This document shows positions 1 to 8,963 of a DNA stretch of 64,000 nucleotides, piece after piece; the stretch's first letter is position 1, and the number at the start of each line of letters is the position of its first letter. Source of the DNA: Desmonostoc geniculatum HA4340-LM1 (GTDB taxonomy: Bacteria > Cyanobacteriota > Cyanobacteriia > Cyanobacteriales > Nostocaceae); contig JAHHHB010000011.1 in NCBI GenBank assembly GCA_019359545.1, positions 1 through 64,000 of the forward strand, read 5' to 3'. Made by a program: the position numbers and the translations under genes. The notes under the pieces were generated by a model, which was given only the letters and a program-made list of their open reading frames with translations, made no database searches and was not told the origin of the DNA.

Positions 1-73
1 GGGTGAGCATCTCTTGCCAAATGTTTCAAGATTTGTAATTCTACATCCATTGCCCTACTTACCTTTCAGGGTT

Positions 74-856
74 TTATTTTTTTATTCTTTTATTCAGAAT
101 ACCCGGAAAGTGACAGAAGAGGGATACAATAAAATTGCCCAGGTTCAGTTGATGTTCATAATATTTAGCTAAATCTTCAGGAACTCCTAAGGGATTGTAG
201 TTACCTTTAGTAATTACCGAGACTTGACTCATAGGAAAGCCAGCTTTCTTGAGTTCCATAAGTGATGTTTCTACATCTTCACGCCTACAGAAAACACCAA
301 CTCCATATTTATAGCGACTTTCAGGGGATAAATATGGTTGATAAACACCTGAGTGTTGAATGCTATGGCGATTCAAAATCCTCTCGGCAAAACGAATTTC
401 GATTTCTATGCCGGTTACTATCACCAAATAGTAACCTTTGAAGACTAAATCGCTATAAACCTGTGCTTGTTCTCGAGGAATTCCCAGAAGTAGCAATGCA
501 CCAGCCAAACTACCTGCGGCAACACCGATCGCACCACCTGCTATAGTAGTAGCGATCGCTGTTGCTTCTGCTCCGGCTAGCATGACTAGCCCTATACCAG
601 GAATTGCCGACAAACTTATACTAACTAATAAGCTAGCAAGACCACCGAAAGCACCACCAGTACATTCCTCAGATGTATTGCCAGTATCCTTTTTAACTTC
701 AATACCAGCAATATCACTTTGTTCTTCTGCCTTGCGTGCAATTACAGAAACTTTGGGCATTGGAAAGTTCGCCGTTTTTAGTTCCTGAAGTGCCAATTCT
801 GCATCTGAAGATTTAGCGAAAATCCCTATCAATTTTCGCTCTTTTTCTAATGTCAT
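74..856 (-). CDS. General-stress (GSP17M-like) two-repeat protein with glycine-rich membrane segment
   Basis: Predicted 260 residues. Two similar alpha/beta modules are visible: residues 8-45 (IGIFAKSSDAELALQELKTA, then FPMPKVSVI) and about 185-225 (GVFCRREDVETSLMELKKAG, then FPMSQVSVI). This internal duplication resembles the heat-induced/general stress protein 17M domain common in cyanobacteria. Between them, residues 65-125 are rich in Gly, Ala and Leu and probably insert in or stick to a membrane. No catalytic motif is evident. The next upstream gene on the same strand is a small GlsB-type membrane protein, which fits an envelope-stress role. The molecular function is unknown. Confidence 0.7.
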   Translation of the reverse strand: MTLEKERKLIGIFAKSSDAELALQELKTANFPMPKVSVIARKAEEQSDIAGIEVKKDTGNTSEECTGGAFGGLASLLVSISLSAIPGIGLVMLAGAEATAIATTIAGGAIGVAAGSLAGALLLLGIPREQAQVYSDLVFKGYYLVIVTGIEIEIRFAERILNRHSIQHSGVYQPYLSPESRYKYGVGVFCRREDVETSLMELKKAGFPMSQVSVITKGNYNPLGVPEDLAKYYEHQLNLGNFIVSLFCHFPGILNKRIKK

Positions 857-910
857 TTTCTCTGTTTAGACTCAAAGTGATTCCCAAAATTGTTAACTAA
901 TCTGAGAAAA

Positions 911-1189
911 TTACACAGCGCTACGAGTCAGGAATCCCCAAAGGAAAATCAATAGCATTGCGCCTAGAACAGCAAATAAAATGCTTCCAAGTGACAAGGC
1001 TCCTACAGATGCAGCCGCCGCTGAACTACTTCCTAACAAAACTTGACCTAAATAACCCCCAACTACAGCTCCGAGAATTCCTAATACAATGGTCGAAAGA
1101 ATACCGCCACCTTGGGTTCCTGGATAAAAGAACTTAGCCAAAGCACCTGCAATTAAACCTAAAACTAACCAAGCAATGATGTTAGTCAT
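911..1189 (-). CDS. GlsB/YeaQ/YmgE-family (transglycosylase-associated) small membrane protein
   Basis: Predicted 92-residue protein made of three hydrophobic, glycine-rich helices (about residues 3-20, 28-50 and 62-88) with the motif FYPGTQGGG between helices one and two, as is typical of this stress-response membrane family. Length matches the family. The start is supported by an upstream AGGAGAAAGGTT purine run on the minus strand. It lies 54 bases upstream of the stress-protein gene on the same strand, so the two may be co-transcribed. Exact function is not known for the family. Confidence 0.85.
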   Translation of the reverse strand: MTNIIAWLVLGLIAGALAKFFYPGTQGGGILSTIVLGILGAVVGGYLGQVLLGSSSAAAASVGALSLGSILFAVLGAMLLIFLWGFLTRSAV

Positions 1190-1414
1190 AACCTTTCTCC
1201 TTGTGAAAATATTGTTTTTTTGACTATTTCATATTAAATTTTTTCTGATAAATTCCCGATCTATCTAGAGAACTAATATCAAAAATCTTCAGATATTATT
1301 TGATGTTCACAGGGCTTCACAATGTAGGAATATGGAGTCGAAAGTTGTTTCTGCCCTACGGCGAACTTCTCAGCGATTGAACACCAGAGTTATTAAGGAG
1401 TCAAAGCCGAGTGA

Positions 1415-1690
1415 ATCCCAGTGACAAACCATCTTTAGAAATTAACGCTTCCCGTGAGTTCACAGCTTGCCAAAAGGCAAAACAATGTGTTTCTGGGGCG
1501 TGGGGATGAGTCCATCCTTGCGAATAGAAGGGGTGGTACTGGAATTATACGACGTGGTAGTGCTACCAGGGGTGCGACACCCAATGGCGATCGGGTTTCG
1601 TAGCGACGAAATTCGGCGGGTAGTCACTGTGGGATGAGTTCATATTTGATAATAAAACCCCAGGACTGGGAATTCATTCCTGGGGCTGTT
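1415..1690 (+). ncRNA. Candidate structured RNA, possibly a stand-alone HEARO/omega-RNA-like element
   Basis: This gene-free stretch folds well by eye. Positions 1415-1425 pair with 1623-1635 (11 base pairs with one 2-nt bulge), closing a 220-nt domain. Inside are perfect local hairpins at 1467-1480 (loop AAAA), 1504-1517, 1556-1567, 1570-1582 (GGGTG-CGA-CACCC) and 1596-1611. A further 8-bp hairpin (1658-1665 with 1678-1685) follows. No open reading frame explains it. The multi-hairpin domain closed by a long-range helix recalls the HEARO/omega RNAs that accompany IscB nucleases and also occur alone, but no iscB lies here and the family match is a guess. Strand is inferred only from the direction of the flanking terminator. 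Confidence 0.4.
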
Positions 1691-2025
1691 ATACCTGACC
1701 ACCTTTACCTTTTTAATGTAAAAATCTTGTAAATACTGAACTTTGAAAAGACATATATATCTGTGTTTTGTCCAAAAACAAGAGCATTAAAATAGGGGAG
1801 TTGTGTTATTATTTATTTGTTTTTTATAGCAAAAAAATTAATATTCTGAATATATATATTGAAAACCAAAAATTGTATAATATTTCACATAAAAGATATA
1901 ATTAAAGTAATTATGTCCATTATAGTAATCACAAAAGCTTGCTTTTTTCCAATTTATCATTAACAATAAAAATATCATGATTCATACATGATTGTAGCCG
2001 AAAAAAGTGACAGAAGCCCTTATAC
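1691..2025. other. AT-rich non-coding stretch
   Basis: Very AT-rich sequence (many runs of A and T, e.g. around 1800-1960) between the structured RNA candidate and a terminator. I see no credible coding frame and no recognised RNA. A promoter for a short transcript ending at the 2026-2050 terminator is possible but I cannot point to one. Confidence 0.4.
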
Positions 2026-2050
2026 AAGCCCGCATTCGCGGGCTTTTTTA
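2026..2050 (+). terminator. Rho-independent terminator
   Basis: Perfect 8-bp stem AAGCCCGC (2026-2033) with GCGGGCTT (2038-2045), loop ATTC, followed by a T run to 2050. It lies about 350 bases after the structured RNA candidate with no gene between, so it may end a non-coding transcript. Confidence 0.75.
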
Positions 2051-2088
2051 TATTTATATTTAACTGCAATTTAAAAACCTGACATTAG

Positions 2089-2182
2089 TTGATTATATCA
2101 TGTCCGACTAATCACTTATCATTAAAATTTCTCCGCGTCAGAGCGTCCCTGTGTCTCGGCGTCGGTCTAAATAATAAGTCTT
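2089..2182 (+). repeat. Dispersed repeat copy 1 (empty site for the 28.9 kb MITE)
   Basis: Bases 2093-2139 match 28862-28879 joined to 29068-29099 with two mismatches, and GGTCTAAATAATAAGT (2164-2179) recurs at 29099-29114. This copy lacks the 188-bp element present in the other copy and has a single TA (2109-2110) where the other has TA on both sides. It also carries 24 extra bases around 2140-2163. Confidence 0.75.
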
Positions 2183-2342
2183 TTTCTGAACATAATATTA
2201 ATCATCCTTTGCATTTTCATAGGTAATTTTTGGTGTCATACTGAAAAACAAGCATGTATTGCTAGGAATTTACCTAAATTAAAAAGCTCTTAAATCTAGA
2301 AATAAAAAACATAACTATAAGGATTACGTCCAAATATTAAAC

Positions 2343-2406
2343 CAGAATTCAGAATTCAGAATTCAGCAAGCCACTAATTGTAGACCACCAAATTTTTAAT
2401 TTGGTG
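2343..2406. repeat. Heptamer repeat and adjacent palindrome
   Basis: About three copies of the heptamer AGAATTC (2344-2366) are followed by a perfect 9-bp hairpin, 2386-2394 with 2398-2406 (CACCAAATT / AATTTGGTG). Short tandem heptamers of this kind are typical of heterocystous cyanobacteria. No gene is seen here. Confidence 0.6.
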
Positions 2407-2479
2407 TGGTGTTTCACCACTTATTCAGACGCGACTCGAAAATACTCGCTCATATCAGGTTCGCCTAAATACTTACGAT

Positions 2480-2596
2480 AAGAATGACGCAAAGAGGGGG
2501 AGACGCTCTTATACCAATTCTATATGAGGCTGCGCTCTATTCGCGTAGCGGCAATTCATGAATTGCCGCTACAGTGTGTAGTTTTGCATCAGTCTT
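2480..2596. repeat. Palindromic repeat, variant of the 19.7 kb MITE
   Basis: The core 2545-2572 is a perfect 28-base palindrome with AATTCATGAATT at its centre. The same core occurs at 19726-19753 with C-G changed to G-C on both arms. Flanks are related too: the bases after the core (ACAGTGTGTAGTTTTGC) resemble the right arm at 19.75 kb, and a degenerate left arm (ATGACGCAAA) is seen near 2484. This copy looks decayed. Confidence 0.55.
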
Positions 2597-2750
2597 ATAA
2601 GGCGCATCTTCAAACAGAAATGGGATTACGCGGAGAATTTTTAATCGTAAGTGATTATCCGAACTTGATATAAATCGTCCAAATTCACGCTTTTGCTCCC
2701 ATTGGATATCTAAAGTTGGGTTTCCTTTCAGATTCCTTACTGGGACGATT

Positions 2751-5717
2751 TTAGCTTTTGGAATTCTGTAATTGACTTCGTATATCTGCCCATTTAACCC
2801 CTGCGAGGCTGGGAAAAACAACATGAGCGGCTCCAACCCGTTCAACTGGGCCAATACCTACCGCCCACATAAGAGCAGCTAGAGCCGCTTCAACCCCTGC
2901 TGCGGCATCTTCTACAACCACAGACTGCGCTGGCTCGATTCCTAACTCTTTAGCAGCATACAAAAACAAATCTGGTGCTGGCTTGGGTTGCTGTACACTA
3001 TAACCGTCGGCGATCGCATCTATTTTATTGCCAATACCCAATCGTTCAATCACTGTGTGGGCATTTTTGCTCGCTGAACCAATAGCTATTTTAATCCCGG
3101 CTTGCCGCAGTTCATCCAAAAGTGCGATCGCTCCTGGTAACAAATCCTCAGAGGTCATATTTTTTAGCAATTCCACATAGTAGCGGTTCTTGCGCTCCAT
3201 CATTTCCTCGATTTGTGCTTCCGAATACGGCCTATCCCCAATAATCAGCATTAGCGAAGCACGACGGGATACACCCCGCAGCGCTTCATTAGCTTGGCGA
3301 TTAAACGGTATACCCTCCTCATCCGCTAGCTTCTGCCAAGCAAGATAATGAAGTTCTGCTGTATCAGTCAGCACACCATCTAAATCGAAGATGACTCCTT
3401 GGATGTTGGGAGTGCTGAGTGAGGAGTTAGGAGTTAGGAGTGAGGAGTTAGGAGTTGGGAGTGAGGAGTTATTCTCCTTGTCCCCTTCTCCTCTTGTCCC
3501 CTTATCCCCAGCCCCCACTTCCTGATGCAAATCAAAGTCATGCCATAACCCTTGCCAGTGCAATTTAAACTTCAGGCGTGTCCAGTTAGCGGGTAGATGG
3601 GGGTTGGCTACGAGGCGATTTTCACTCAACTGGATACCACCGAAGCCAAAAATTACAGCTTGCCAAAGGCCGCCAGCAGTAGCGCCATGAATTCCATCGC
3701 TGGTGTTTCCTCGGTTATCTTCAAGATCCACCATTGCCGCTTGCATAAATAGTTTGTAAGCTTCAGTGGATATATTCAAATCCGCAGCTAAAATGGCGTG
3801 AACTGCGGGGCCGAGGGACGAACCATAGGTAATATCAGTGCGGGGTGCGTAGTAATCCCAGTTTGTCTGCAATGCTTTTTCACTGTGGGGAAAATCTGCT
3901 GATTGTCGCATTAAATAAAGCAGCATTAAGACATCTGGCTGTTTGAGTACTTGATATTTGTTAGTTTTCTCAATACCCAAGATGGCTTGCATGGAGCGAT
4001 CGCGCCCTTGATAATCTGCTAAGTTAATATCTTCCAATTGAAAAAATCCCTCGAACTGCTCGATTAGTTCTGTTGATGGATCGTAAAACAACAAAATTTT
4101 GGCGATGATGTCTTGCCAGTGATTTTGCTGTTCTGAAGTCAGTTGCAGTTTTTCTTCTAATTCCCTGGCTTGTTCTGGGTATTTGTGAGCCAACCAATCA
4201 TAAACTGCGATCGCCTTTTCTAGATGCCATTGCACCATACGGTTTGTAAAGGTGTTGTTGTGGACGAGTTCATGGTATTCATCCGTTCCAATCACTCCCC
4301 GGATTTCATACTTTTGGCGTTCAGGATTGAATTCCACGCGGCTACCCCAAAAGATGGCGGTATCTAAAATTATCTCTGCGCCGTATTTTTGCATCCATTC
4401 ATCATCCCTAGTGGCTTGCCAGTAGTTCCAAACAGCGTAGGGGATATCTGCATTGATATGAATTTCCCGATCGCGGCACCAAATTCGCACGTCTTCACCA
4501 TAAAAATCAGTGGGAAGTGACCAACGTGGTGTTACTTCATCTCCAGTAACAGCGCTTTCCCAAGAAAACATTGCTCCTTTATATCTGTAATGAGTCGCCT
4601 TGCGTCTAGCTCCTGGTAAGGTGTGCCAACGATAACCGAGTAAATTACGGGCGATCGCTGGTTGGGTAAACAGAAAAAAGGGCAACATAAAAATTTCTGT
4701 ATCCCAAAAAATATGACCGCGATAGCCAAACCCCGAAAGAGTTTTAGCAGGAATGCTTACTTTGTCATCATGGCGTGGGCTAGCAATCAGCAACTGAAAC
4801 AGATTGTAGCGAACAGCAAAAGCCGCTGTGATATCCCCCTCGATGGCGATATCGCTTTGTTGCCAAACTCCATCCCATACCTGTTCACTGACTTTTAGTA
4901 GTGTTGCGTAGTCTGGCAAGTCCGCCAGTTTTTCTTGAGCTGCTACAACTGGTGTTTCAATCTCCCGCGAAGTAAAAACTGTCACGAGTTTTTCCACCGT
5001 TACACTCTGTTGCGCTTTCGCCAGAAAGGTGGTGCTTAGGGTAGGATAACCAGGTGCAGTATTGACTTGCAAAGATGCTTCCGTCCCGAATATTGTGATT
5101 TTAGCTGCCATACCCAATTCAATTTGGGAGTTGCGGGTGCGGCGTTGCAACCAAATACCTTCGTCAGTCTTGCCTTGATCTAGTCCTTCCCAGTGATTAA
5201 AACCTTGATTTTCTGTATACCCATTAATGCTTCCCTGAACTTCAATTAACCCATCGAAATCTACTGGTGTTAGCTGACAGCGTTGGGCTAACACATGCTG
5301 ATCTGCAAAACTGACAAAGCGTTCAAAGTAGATATCTATGGTTTTCCCACTGGGAGAACGCCAACGCAAAGAACGGCTGACAACTCCCTGACGTAGGTTA
5401 AGCTTTCGCTCATAATGTAATATCTCACCTTGGTCGAGACGGAAGCGTTCGCCATTCACAATTACTACCAAAGGTAACCAGTCAGGGCAATTAACTAGTT
5501 CCGTGTACATCACCGGCACATCGTCATAGACACCGTGGATAAAAGTAGCGGGCAATGCATGAGGATAACCTTCCTCAAAACTGCCCCTTGTTCCCAGGTA
5601 TCCATTGCCGATTGTAAAGACAGTTTCTTTGGAGTGCAATTGGTCAGGGTCAAACTGGGTTTCGGTTAATATCCAGTCTGTGTAGTTAAAATAGCGGGAA
5701 TGACCTTTTGTTTCCAT
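2751..5717 (-). CDS. GH65 disaccharide phosphorylase fused to beta-phosphoglucomutase
   Basis: Predicted 988-residue bifunctional enzyme. Residues 1-730 form a glycoside hydrolase family 65 phosphorylase; GTDEYH places the general acid at Glu480, followed by VHNNTFTN. Residues 771-988 form a HAD-type beta-phosphoglucomutase with FDLDGV (Asp778, Asp780) and the LRGVSR cap motif. Phosphorolysis of an alpha-glucobiose (maltose, trehalose or kojibiose class; not resolved here) would give beta-glucose 1-phosphate, which the second domain converts to glucose 6-phosphate. The linker, residues 731-769, is encoded by intergenic-type repeat DNA. Sucrose synthase lies 225 bases upstream on the same strand, suggesting a shared role in storage or transport sugar use. 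Confidence 0.88.
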   Translation of the reverse strand: METKGHSRYFNYTDWILTETQFDPDQLHSKETVFTIGNGYLGTRGSFEEGYPHALPATFIHGVYDDVPVMYTELVNCPDWLPLVVIVNGERFRLDQGEILHYERKLNLRQGVVSRSLRWRSPSGKTIDIYFERFVSFADQHVLAQRCQLTPVDFDGLIEVQGSINGYTENQGFNHWEGLDQGKTDEGIWLQRRTRNSQIELGMAAKITIFGTEASLQVNTAPGYPTLSTTFLAKAQQSVTVEKLVTVFTSREIETPVVAAQEKLADLPDYATLLKVSEQVWDGVWQQSDIAIEGDITAAFAVRYNLFQLLIASPRHDDKVSIPAKTLSGFGYRGHIFWDTEIFMLPFFLFTQPAIARNLLGYRWHTLPGARRKATHYRYKGAMFSWESAVTGDEVTPRWSLPTDFYGEDVRIWCRDREIHINADIPYAVWNYWQATRDDEWMQKYGAEIILDTAIFWGSRVEFNPERQKYEIRGVIGTDEYHELVHNNTFTNRMVQWHLEKAIAVYDWLAHKYPEQARELEEKLQLTSEQQNHWQDIIAKILLFYDPSTELIEQFEGFFQLEDINLADYQGRDRSMQAILGIEKTNKYQVLKQPDVLMLLYLMRQSADFPHSEKALQTNWDYYAPRTDITYGSSLGPAVHAILAADLNISTEAYKLFMQAAMVDLEDNRGNTSDGIHGATAGGLWQAVIFGFGGIQLSENRLVANPHLPANWTRLKFKLHWQGLWHDFDLHQEVGAGDKGTRGEGDKENNSSLPTPNSSLLTPNSSLSTPNIQGVIFDLDGVLTDTAELHYLAWQKLADEEGIPFNRQANEALRGVSRRASLMLIIGDRPYSEAQIEEMMERKNRYYVELLKNMTSEDLLPGAIALLDELRQAGIKIAIGSASKNAHTVIERLGIGNKIDAIADGYSVQQPKPAPDLFLYAAKELGIEPAQSVVVEDAAAGVEAALAALMWAVGIGPVERVGAAHVVFPSLAGVKWADIRSQLQNSKS
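3408..3525 (-). repeat. Short tandem repeats forming the GH65-phosphoglucomutase linker
   Basis: On the plus strand this stretch reads as imperfect copies of GGAGTTAGGAGTGA and of CTCCTTGTCCCCTT, the same low-complexity repeats found between genes elsewhere (for example 32347-32375 and 46478-46500). Here they are translated in frame as Asn-Ser-Ser-Leu-Pro-Thr-Pro type units, giving a flexible, hydrophilic linker. Confidence 0.7.
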
Positions 5718-5778
5718 TGTGTGTTGGTTCTCTGTGGTTCGGTTTTCCGTGACTTATGCGTAAGTCCTGATTAGGATC

Positions 5779-5831
5779 AAAGGCTCATTAATGGAGTTCA
5801 GAGGCTCATTGATGGAGTTCAAAGGCTCATT
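5779..5831 (-). repeat. 21-base tandem repeat, 2.5 copies
   Basis: Units begin at 5779, 5800 and 5821 (AAAGGCTCATTAATGGAGTTC type). The same unit, in reverse complement, forms a three-copy array at 23668-23730. The last partial unit runs straight into the left arm of the MITE at 5828. Together with that MITE it fills most of the gap between the fused phosphorylase and sucrose synthase. Confidence 0.75.
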
Positions 5832-5928
5832 ACAGCAATTTTCAGGTAAATAGACCACGCAGTAGGGGCACAGCATTGCTGTGCCCCTACGACAGATGTG
5901 GTTCAAATACATGAAAATTGCTGTAATG
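5828..5928. mobile_element. MITE-like element with 17-bp perfect inverted ends
   Basis: Terminal arms 5828-5844 and 5912-5928 are perfect inverted repeats (CATTACAGCAATTTTCA). The centre is a second palindrome based on GGGGCACAGC/GCTGTGCCCC (about 5862-5890). A partial relative of the centre, with the same GATGTGGTT flank, sits at 20526-20563. It carries no coding sequence. Confidence 0.7.
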
Positions 5929-5942
5929 AATCTCATCCCCCC

Positions 5943-8354
5943 TCACCCCCCCATATGTTTTTCTAAAATCTTTTCAACTCTAGGTTTATAAATAAGATGA
6001 AATAAGGTTTGCATGTAACGATCTCTGGCTTCATTATTTTCTGGGACAACAAAGTTCCAAAAACTAAATATCTTTGCCAGTAGTAATAATTGATTAGTAT
6101 GTGAATGCCAATTGTATCTGTGATGAATTCGCTGAGTCATCCATTCTGAAACTTCCTCCCAGTGTTGAGGATGAATATCACATTGTTCAATGAAGTCTAA
6201 AATTTTATTTGCTGTTCCTTCTAAATCTGTAGGATTAATATTAAAACCATCTTCTTGATTTTCAATAATTTCCAAAGAACCGCCGAATTGAGTTGCAAAA
6301 GTTGGTAAGCCAGAAATCATGGCTTCCAAAATACACCTCCCGAAGGATTCAAAACGGGCAAACTGCACATAAATTCCCTGAGAATCTGCAATTAATCGAT
6401 AGGCTTCACCGAGGTCGCGGCTAGAAAGACGCATCCCCAACCAGCGAATCTTGCTGTCCAGATGATATTGATTAATAAGGTCGTGGAGTTTTTGGATTTC
6501 TTCTGCTTCTTCTGGGTTTGTAGCTTCATGTGGATGTAGTTTACTAGTTAAGATAATCAAGTTGCAATGTTCTTGCAACGCCTGACTTTTTGCGAAGCAT
6601 TCAACCAAACCAGTGAGATTTTTAATTGGGGTGAAAGTAGCAATGGCAAAGATTGGTCGTTTGTGAGGATCGTCTAAATGACCAAAGATTTGGAGGTCTT
6701 CTTTGCTAAATAGTAGTTCGTGGAGTTGTGTACAAAGTTGAGCATCTCTGTCTGATTTTTGGCTGTAGGAGAAAAAGATATTTTCATTTACTCCCGGCGG
6801 GACAAAGTTGAACTTAGGACTAAACAAATCAATTCCGTCAACCACATGATACAGTTGTGGCATCGTAAACCACTTGTATGATTCATACTGACCTATGGTG
6901 TCGGGTGTGCCGACAATCTCTTGATAAGAAGATGTGATAATGAAGTCAGCTGCATTCATGCTAATTAAATCGGCGGTAAATTGTGCCGAGAAGTGGTATT
7001 GGTCTTCTAAGTCTTGCCAATATAAATTACTAAATAAATATTTAGGTTTTTCCAATGAATGAGCAATGTTACACTGGGTAACCTTTAAACGATAGGATAA
7101 CAGAGAAGCCACTAAATTACCGTCGCTGTAGTTGCCAATAATTAGATTCGGCTTACCCTGGAATTGTTCTAACAATTCTCTTTCAGCATCTAAAGCAAAT
7201 GTTTCTAAATACGGCCAAATCTCAAATTTAGAAATCCAATTGTTGGTAACTTCTGGATTGAACTCAGCAAAAGGAACCCGCAATATCCAAGCGTTTTCAG
7301 TATCTTCGACTTTTTCCAAGCGCAGGTTACAAAATGTGCCTTCACAGTTAGGAATTAGGCGGGTGAGAATAATTACATGGGGTTTAATCCCCAACAAATC
7401 GAGGCCAGCGAGTTTGATTTCTTCACGGAGTTTATTTTCTAAACTGCGGGCTTGTTCGAGGACATAAATAACTTGACCGAGTGTTTCATCTCTTCCCAAA
7501 ACATCTTCTTGTCCTACCCAGCCGTGTATGGAAATGAGGACTACGCGAAATATGGCGGGGACACGGGCGACAAATGTTTCTAAAATGCCTGGTTGTGGAG
7601 AGTAAATCAGGCGATCGAAAAGTTCTAAAGTTTCGCGGACTCGCCCCGCAGTGTTACCCCAACCTGGTTCAAAGCCGAGTTCTTGGAGATGAGAGCGAAA
7701 TTTTTCGTAGGGTTCCTCAGGGGGTTGCTGACTGAGGAATTTGAGGGCTGGCTTAATTTGTTTGGCTAGTTGTATACCTGAGGTAATGCGATCGCCAATT
7801 AGTAGCCGAATTCCTTCGTAATCAAGTTTGTGCAAAGCCAGATACAAGAGTTCTAGCCAGTGTTGGGGGTCACTCAACAATTGACTAGACAGGTAACGGT
7901 TGAGAAAAGCTAAACCCTGACCGATATTTCTGGGGTCATCGATTCTGGGGGAACCTTCGTAAAAGGGATGAAGGTCAATTTCCAGGATGCGATCTTGGTA
8001 GCGGTTCACCAAGCGATCGCTCACATCTAGCAACGCTTGGGGCGTCATCTGCTCAAAGTTAGTAAAGTCAGCTTTTAATTGCCAAACTTCCTGGCTAGCA
8101 ATCCTGGGTCGAACAACAAACCAACTACACTCCTCCTCCAGAATTATTTCATGGGTATAGTGTATGAGTTTACCCACAGAAGATGAGTGATAAAAGTAAG
8201 CCGGCTTTTGGAATTGCTGACAATAATCTGCGAAACTTTGCAAAATCTCGTTTCTCAGAAAGTAACGGTTACCTGAGAGATTCCATAGATCAATTAGCTG
8301 ACGGAGAACAGTTTTTTCATCACTATTCAAGACAGCTTGAAATAATTCATACAT
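5943..8354 (-). CDS. Sucrose synthase
   Basis: Predicted 803 residues, the usual length of bacterial and plant sucrose synthases. It catalyses the reversible cleavage of sucrose by a nucleoside diphosphate to fructose and NDP-glucose. The N-terminal regulatory half starts MYELFQAVLNSDEKTV; the C-terminal GT-B half contains the sugar-nucleotide loop FARFESFGRCILEAM and GGSLEII, with the E-x7-E pair of GT4 enzymes. In filamentous cyanobacteria sucrose moves from vegetative cells to heterocysts, so the neighbouring HetP-family gene is suggestive. Which sucrose synthase paralogue this is cannot be decided from the window. The fused GH65 gene follows on the same strand. Confidence 0.93.
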   Translation of the reverse strand: MYELFQAVLNSDEKTVLRQLIDLWNLSGNRYFLRNEILQSFADYCQQFQKPAYFYHSSSVGKLIHYTHEIILEEECSWFVVRPRIASQEVWQLKADFTNFEQMTPQALLDVSDRLVNRYQDRILEIDLHPFYEGSPRIDDPRNIGQGLAFLNRYLSSQLLSDPQHWLELLYLALHKLDYEGIRLLIGDRITSGIQLAKQIKPALKFLSQQPPEEPYEKFRSHLQELGFEPGWGNTAGRVRETLELFDRLIYSPQPGILETFVARVPAIFRVVLISIHGWVGQEDVLGRDETLGQVIYVLEQARSLENKLREEIKLAGLDLLGIKPHVIILTRLIPNCEGTFCNLRLEKVEDTENAWILRVPFAEFNPEVTNNWISKFEIWPYLETFALDAERELLEQFQGKPNLIIGNYSDGNLVASLLSYRLKVTQCNIAHSLEKPKYLFSNLYWQDLEDQYHFSAQFTADLISMNAADFIITSSYQEIVGTPDTIGQYESYKWFTMPQLYHVVDGIDLFSPKFNFVPPGVNENIFFSYSQKSDRDAQLCTQLHELLFSKEDLQIFGHLDDPHKRPIFAIATFTPIKNLTGLVECFAKSQALQEHCNLIILTSKLHPHEATNPEEAEEIQKLHDLINQYHLDSKIRWLGMRLSSRDLGEAYRLIADSQGIYVQFARFESFGRCILEAMISGLPTFATQFGGSLEIIENQEDGFNINPTDLEGTANKILDFIEQCDIHPQHWEEVSEWMTQRIHHRYNWHSHTNQLLLLAKIFSFWNFVVPENNEARDRYMQTLFHLIYKPRVEKILEKHMGG

Positions 8355-8963
8355 GACGGATTCCAGAGATTTAACTAACTCAGAACCTCATTCTTTTCTC
8401 CTCAACAAATGTACTTTTTGATAACGAGTGTTCTGTGAGGCACATTCTTACTTTCAGTGTAAATAAATGCGAAAATCCTTGCTTCTAGCTGTGGTATGAA
8501 ATGTTGAAGGTAAATTCAAACTTTTTAGAATCCAGAAATACAAGTCTTTTTTCTTAAAAAACTGCCAATTTGGCTAAAGTAGCTGCCAAGACATATTATT
8601 CTATATGTGTATAAGTTCTCAATCAGGCATAACACACTGTAGAGTTTTCGTTAGTAATTGAGGACTGATTTAAGACTCTGCGGGTTGAAGTCGGGCACAT
8701 TCTTGCTTCCACGAGTTCACTTAGCCAAGACAACCTTGCAGGATCTAAATCAAAAGCAAAAATTTCTTTTTATGTACGGCTGAAGTCGCTCGATCTAGAG
8801 TAAATTGCCGAGTAATCAGTATCAATAAGCACTGTTTCGGAAAGTTATACCAATTTGAAAAATGATTGCGACAGATGGATTAATAAAACCCAGATGCAGA
8901 AGGCAACTCTCAATCCAAAATCCCAAATCTAAAATCCAAAATGGTATTACATCAGAGTTAGCT
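8355..8963. other. Intergenic region between sucrose synthase and HetP-family gene
   Basis: About 600 bases separate these divergently oriented genes and should hold both promoters. I find no clear GTA-N8-TAC NtcA site and no convincing -10/-35 pair. Near the right end, 8912-8941 carries the ATCCAAAATCC-type short repeat also seen at 42855-42883. It lies just upstream of, and in frame with, the HetP-family gene, which is why the downstream ATG was preferred as start. Confidence 0.5.

Noticed and set aside
1415..1690. RNase P RNA, tmRNA or cobalamin riboswitch as identity of the structured region
   Set aside because: The conserved cores of these RNAs that I know are not present in the sequence.
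2537..2854. 105-residue minus-strand frame overlapping the 3' end of the GH65-phosphoglucomutase gene
   Set aside because: It overlaps conserved phosphoglucomutase sequence in another frame, and its tail is encoded by a palindromic repeat; no family resemblance.
8862..8963. Upstream in-frame extension of the HetP-family gene
   Set aside because: The added residues come from an ATCCAAAATCC repeat that is found in non-coding gaps; the conserved domain starts after ATG 8964.
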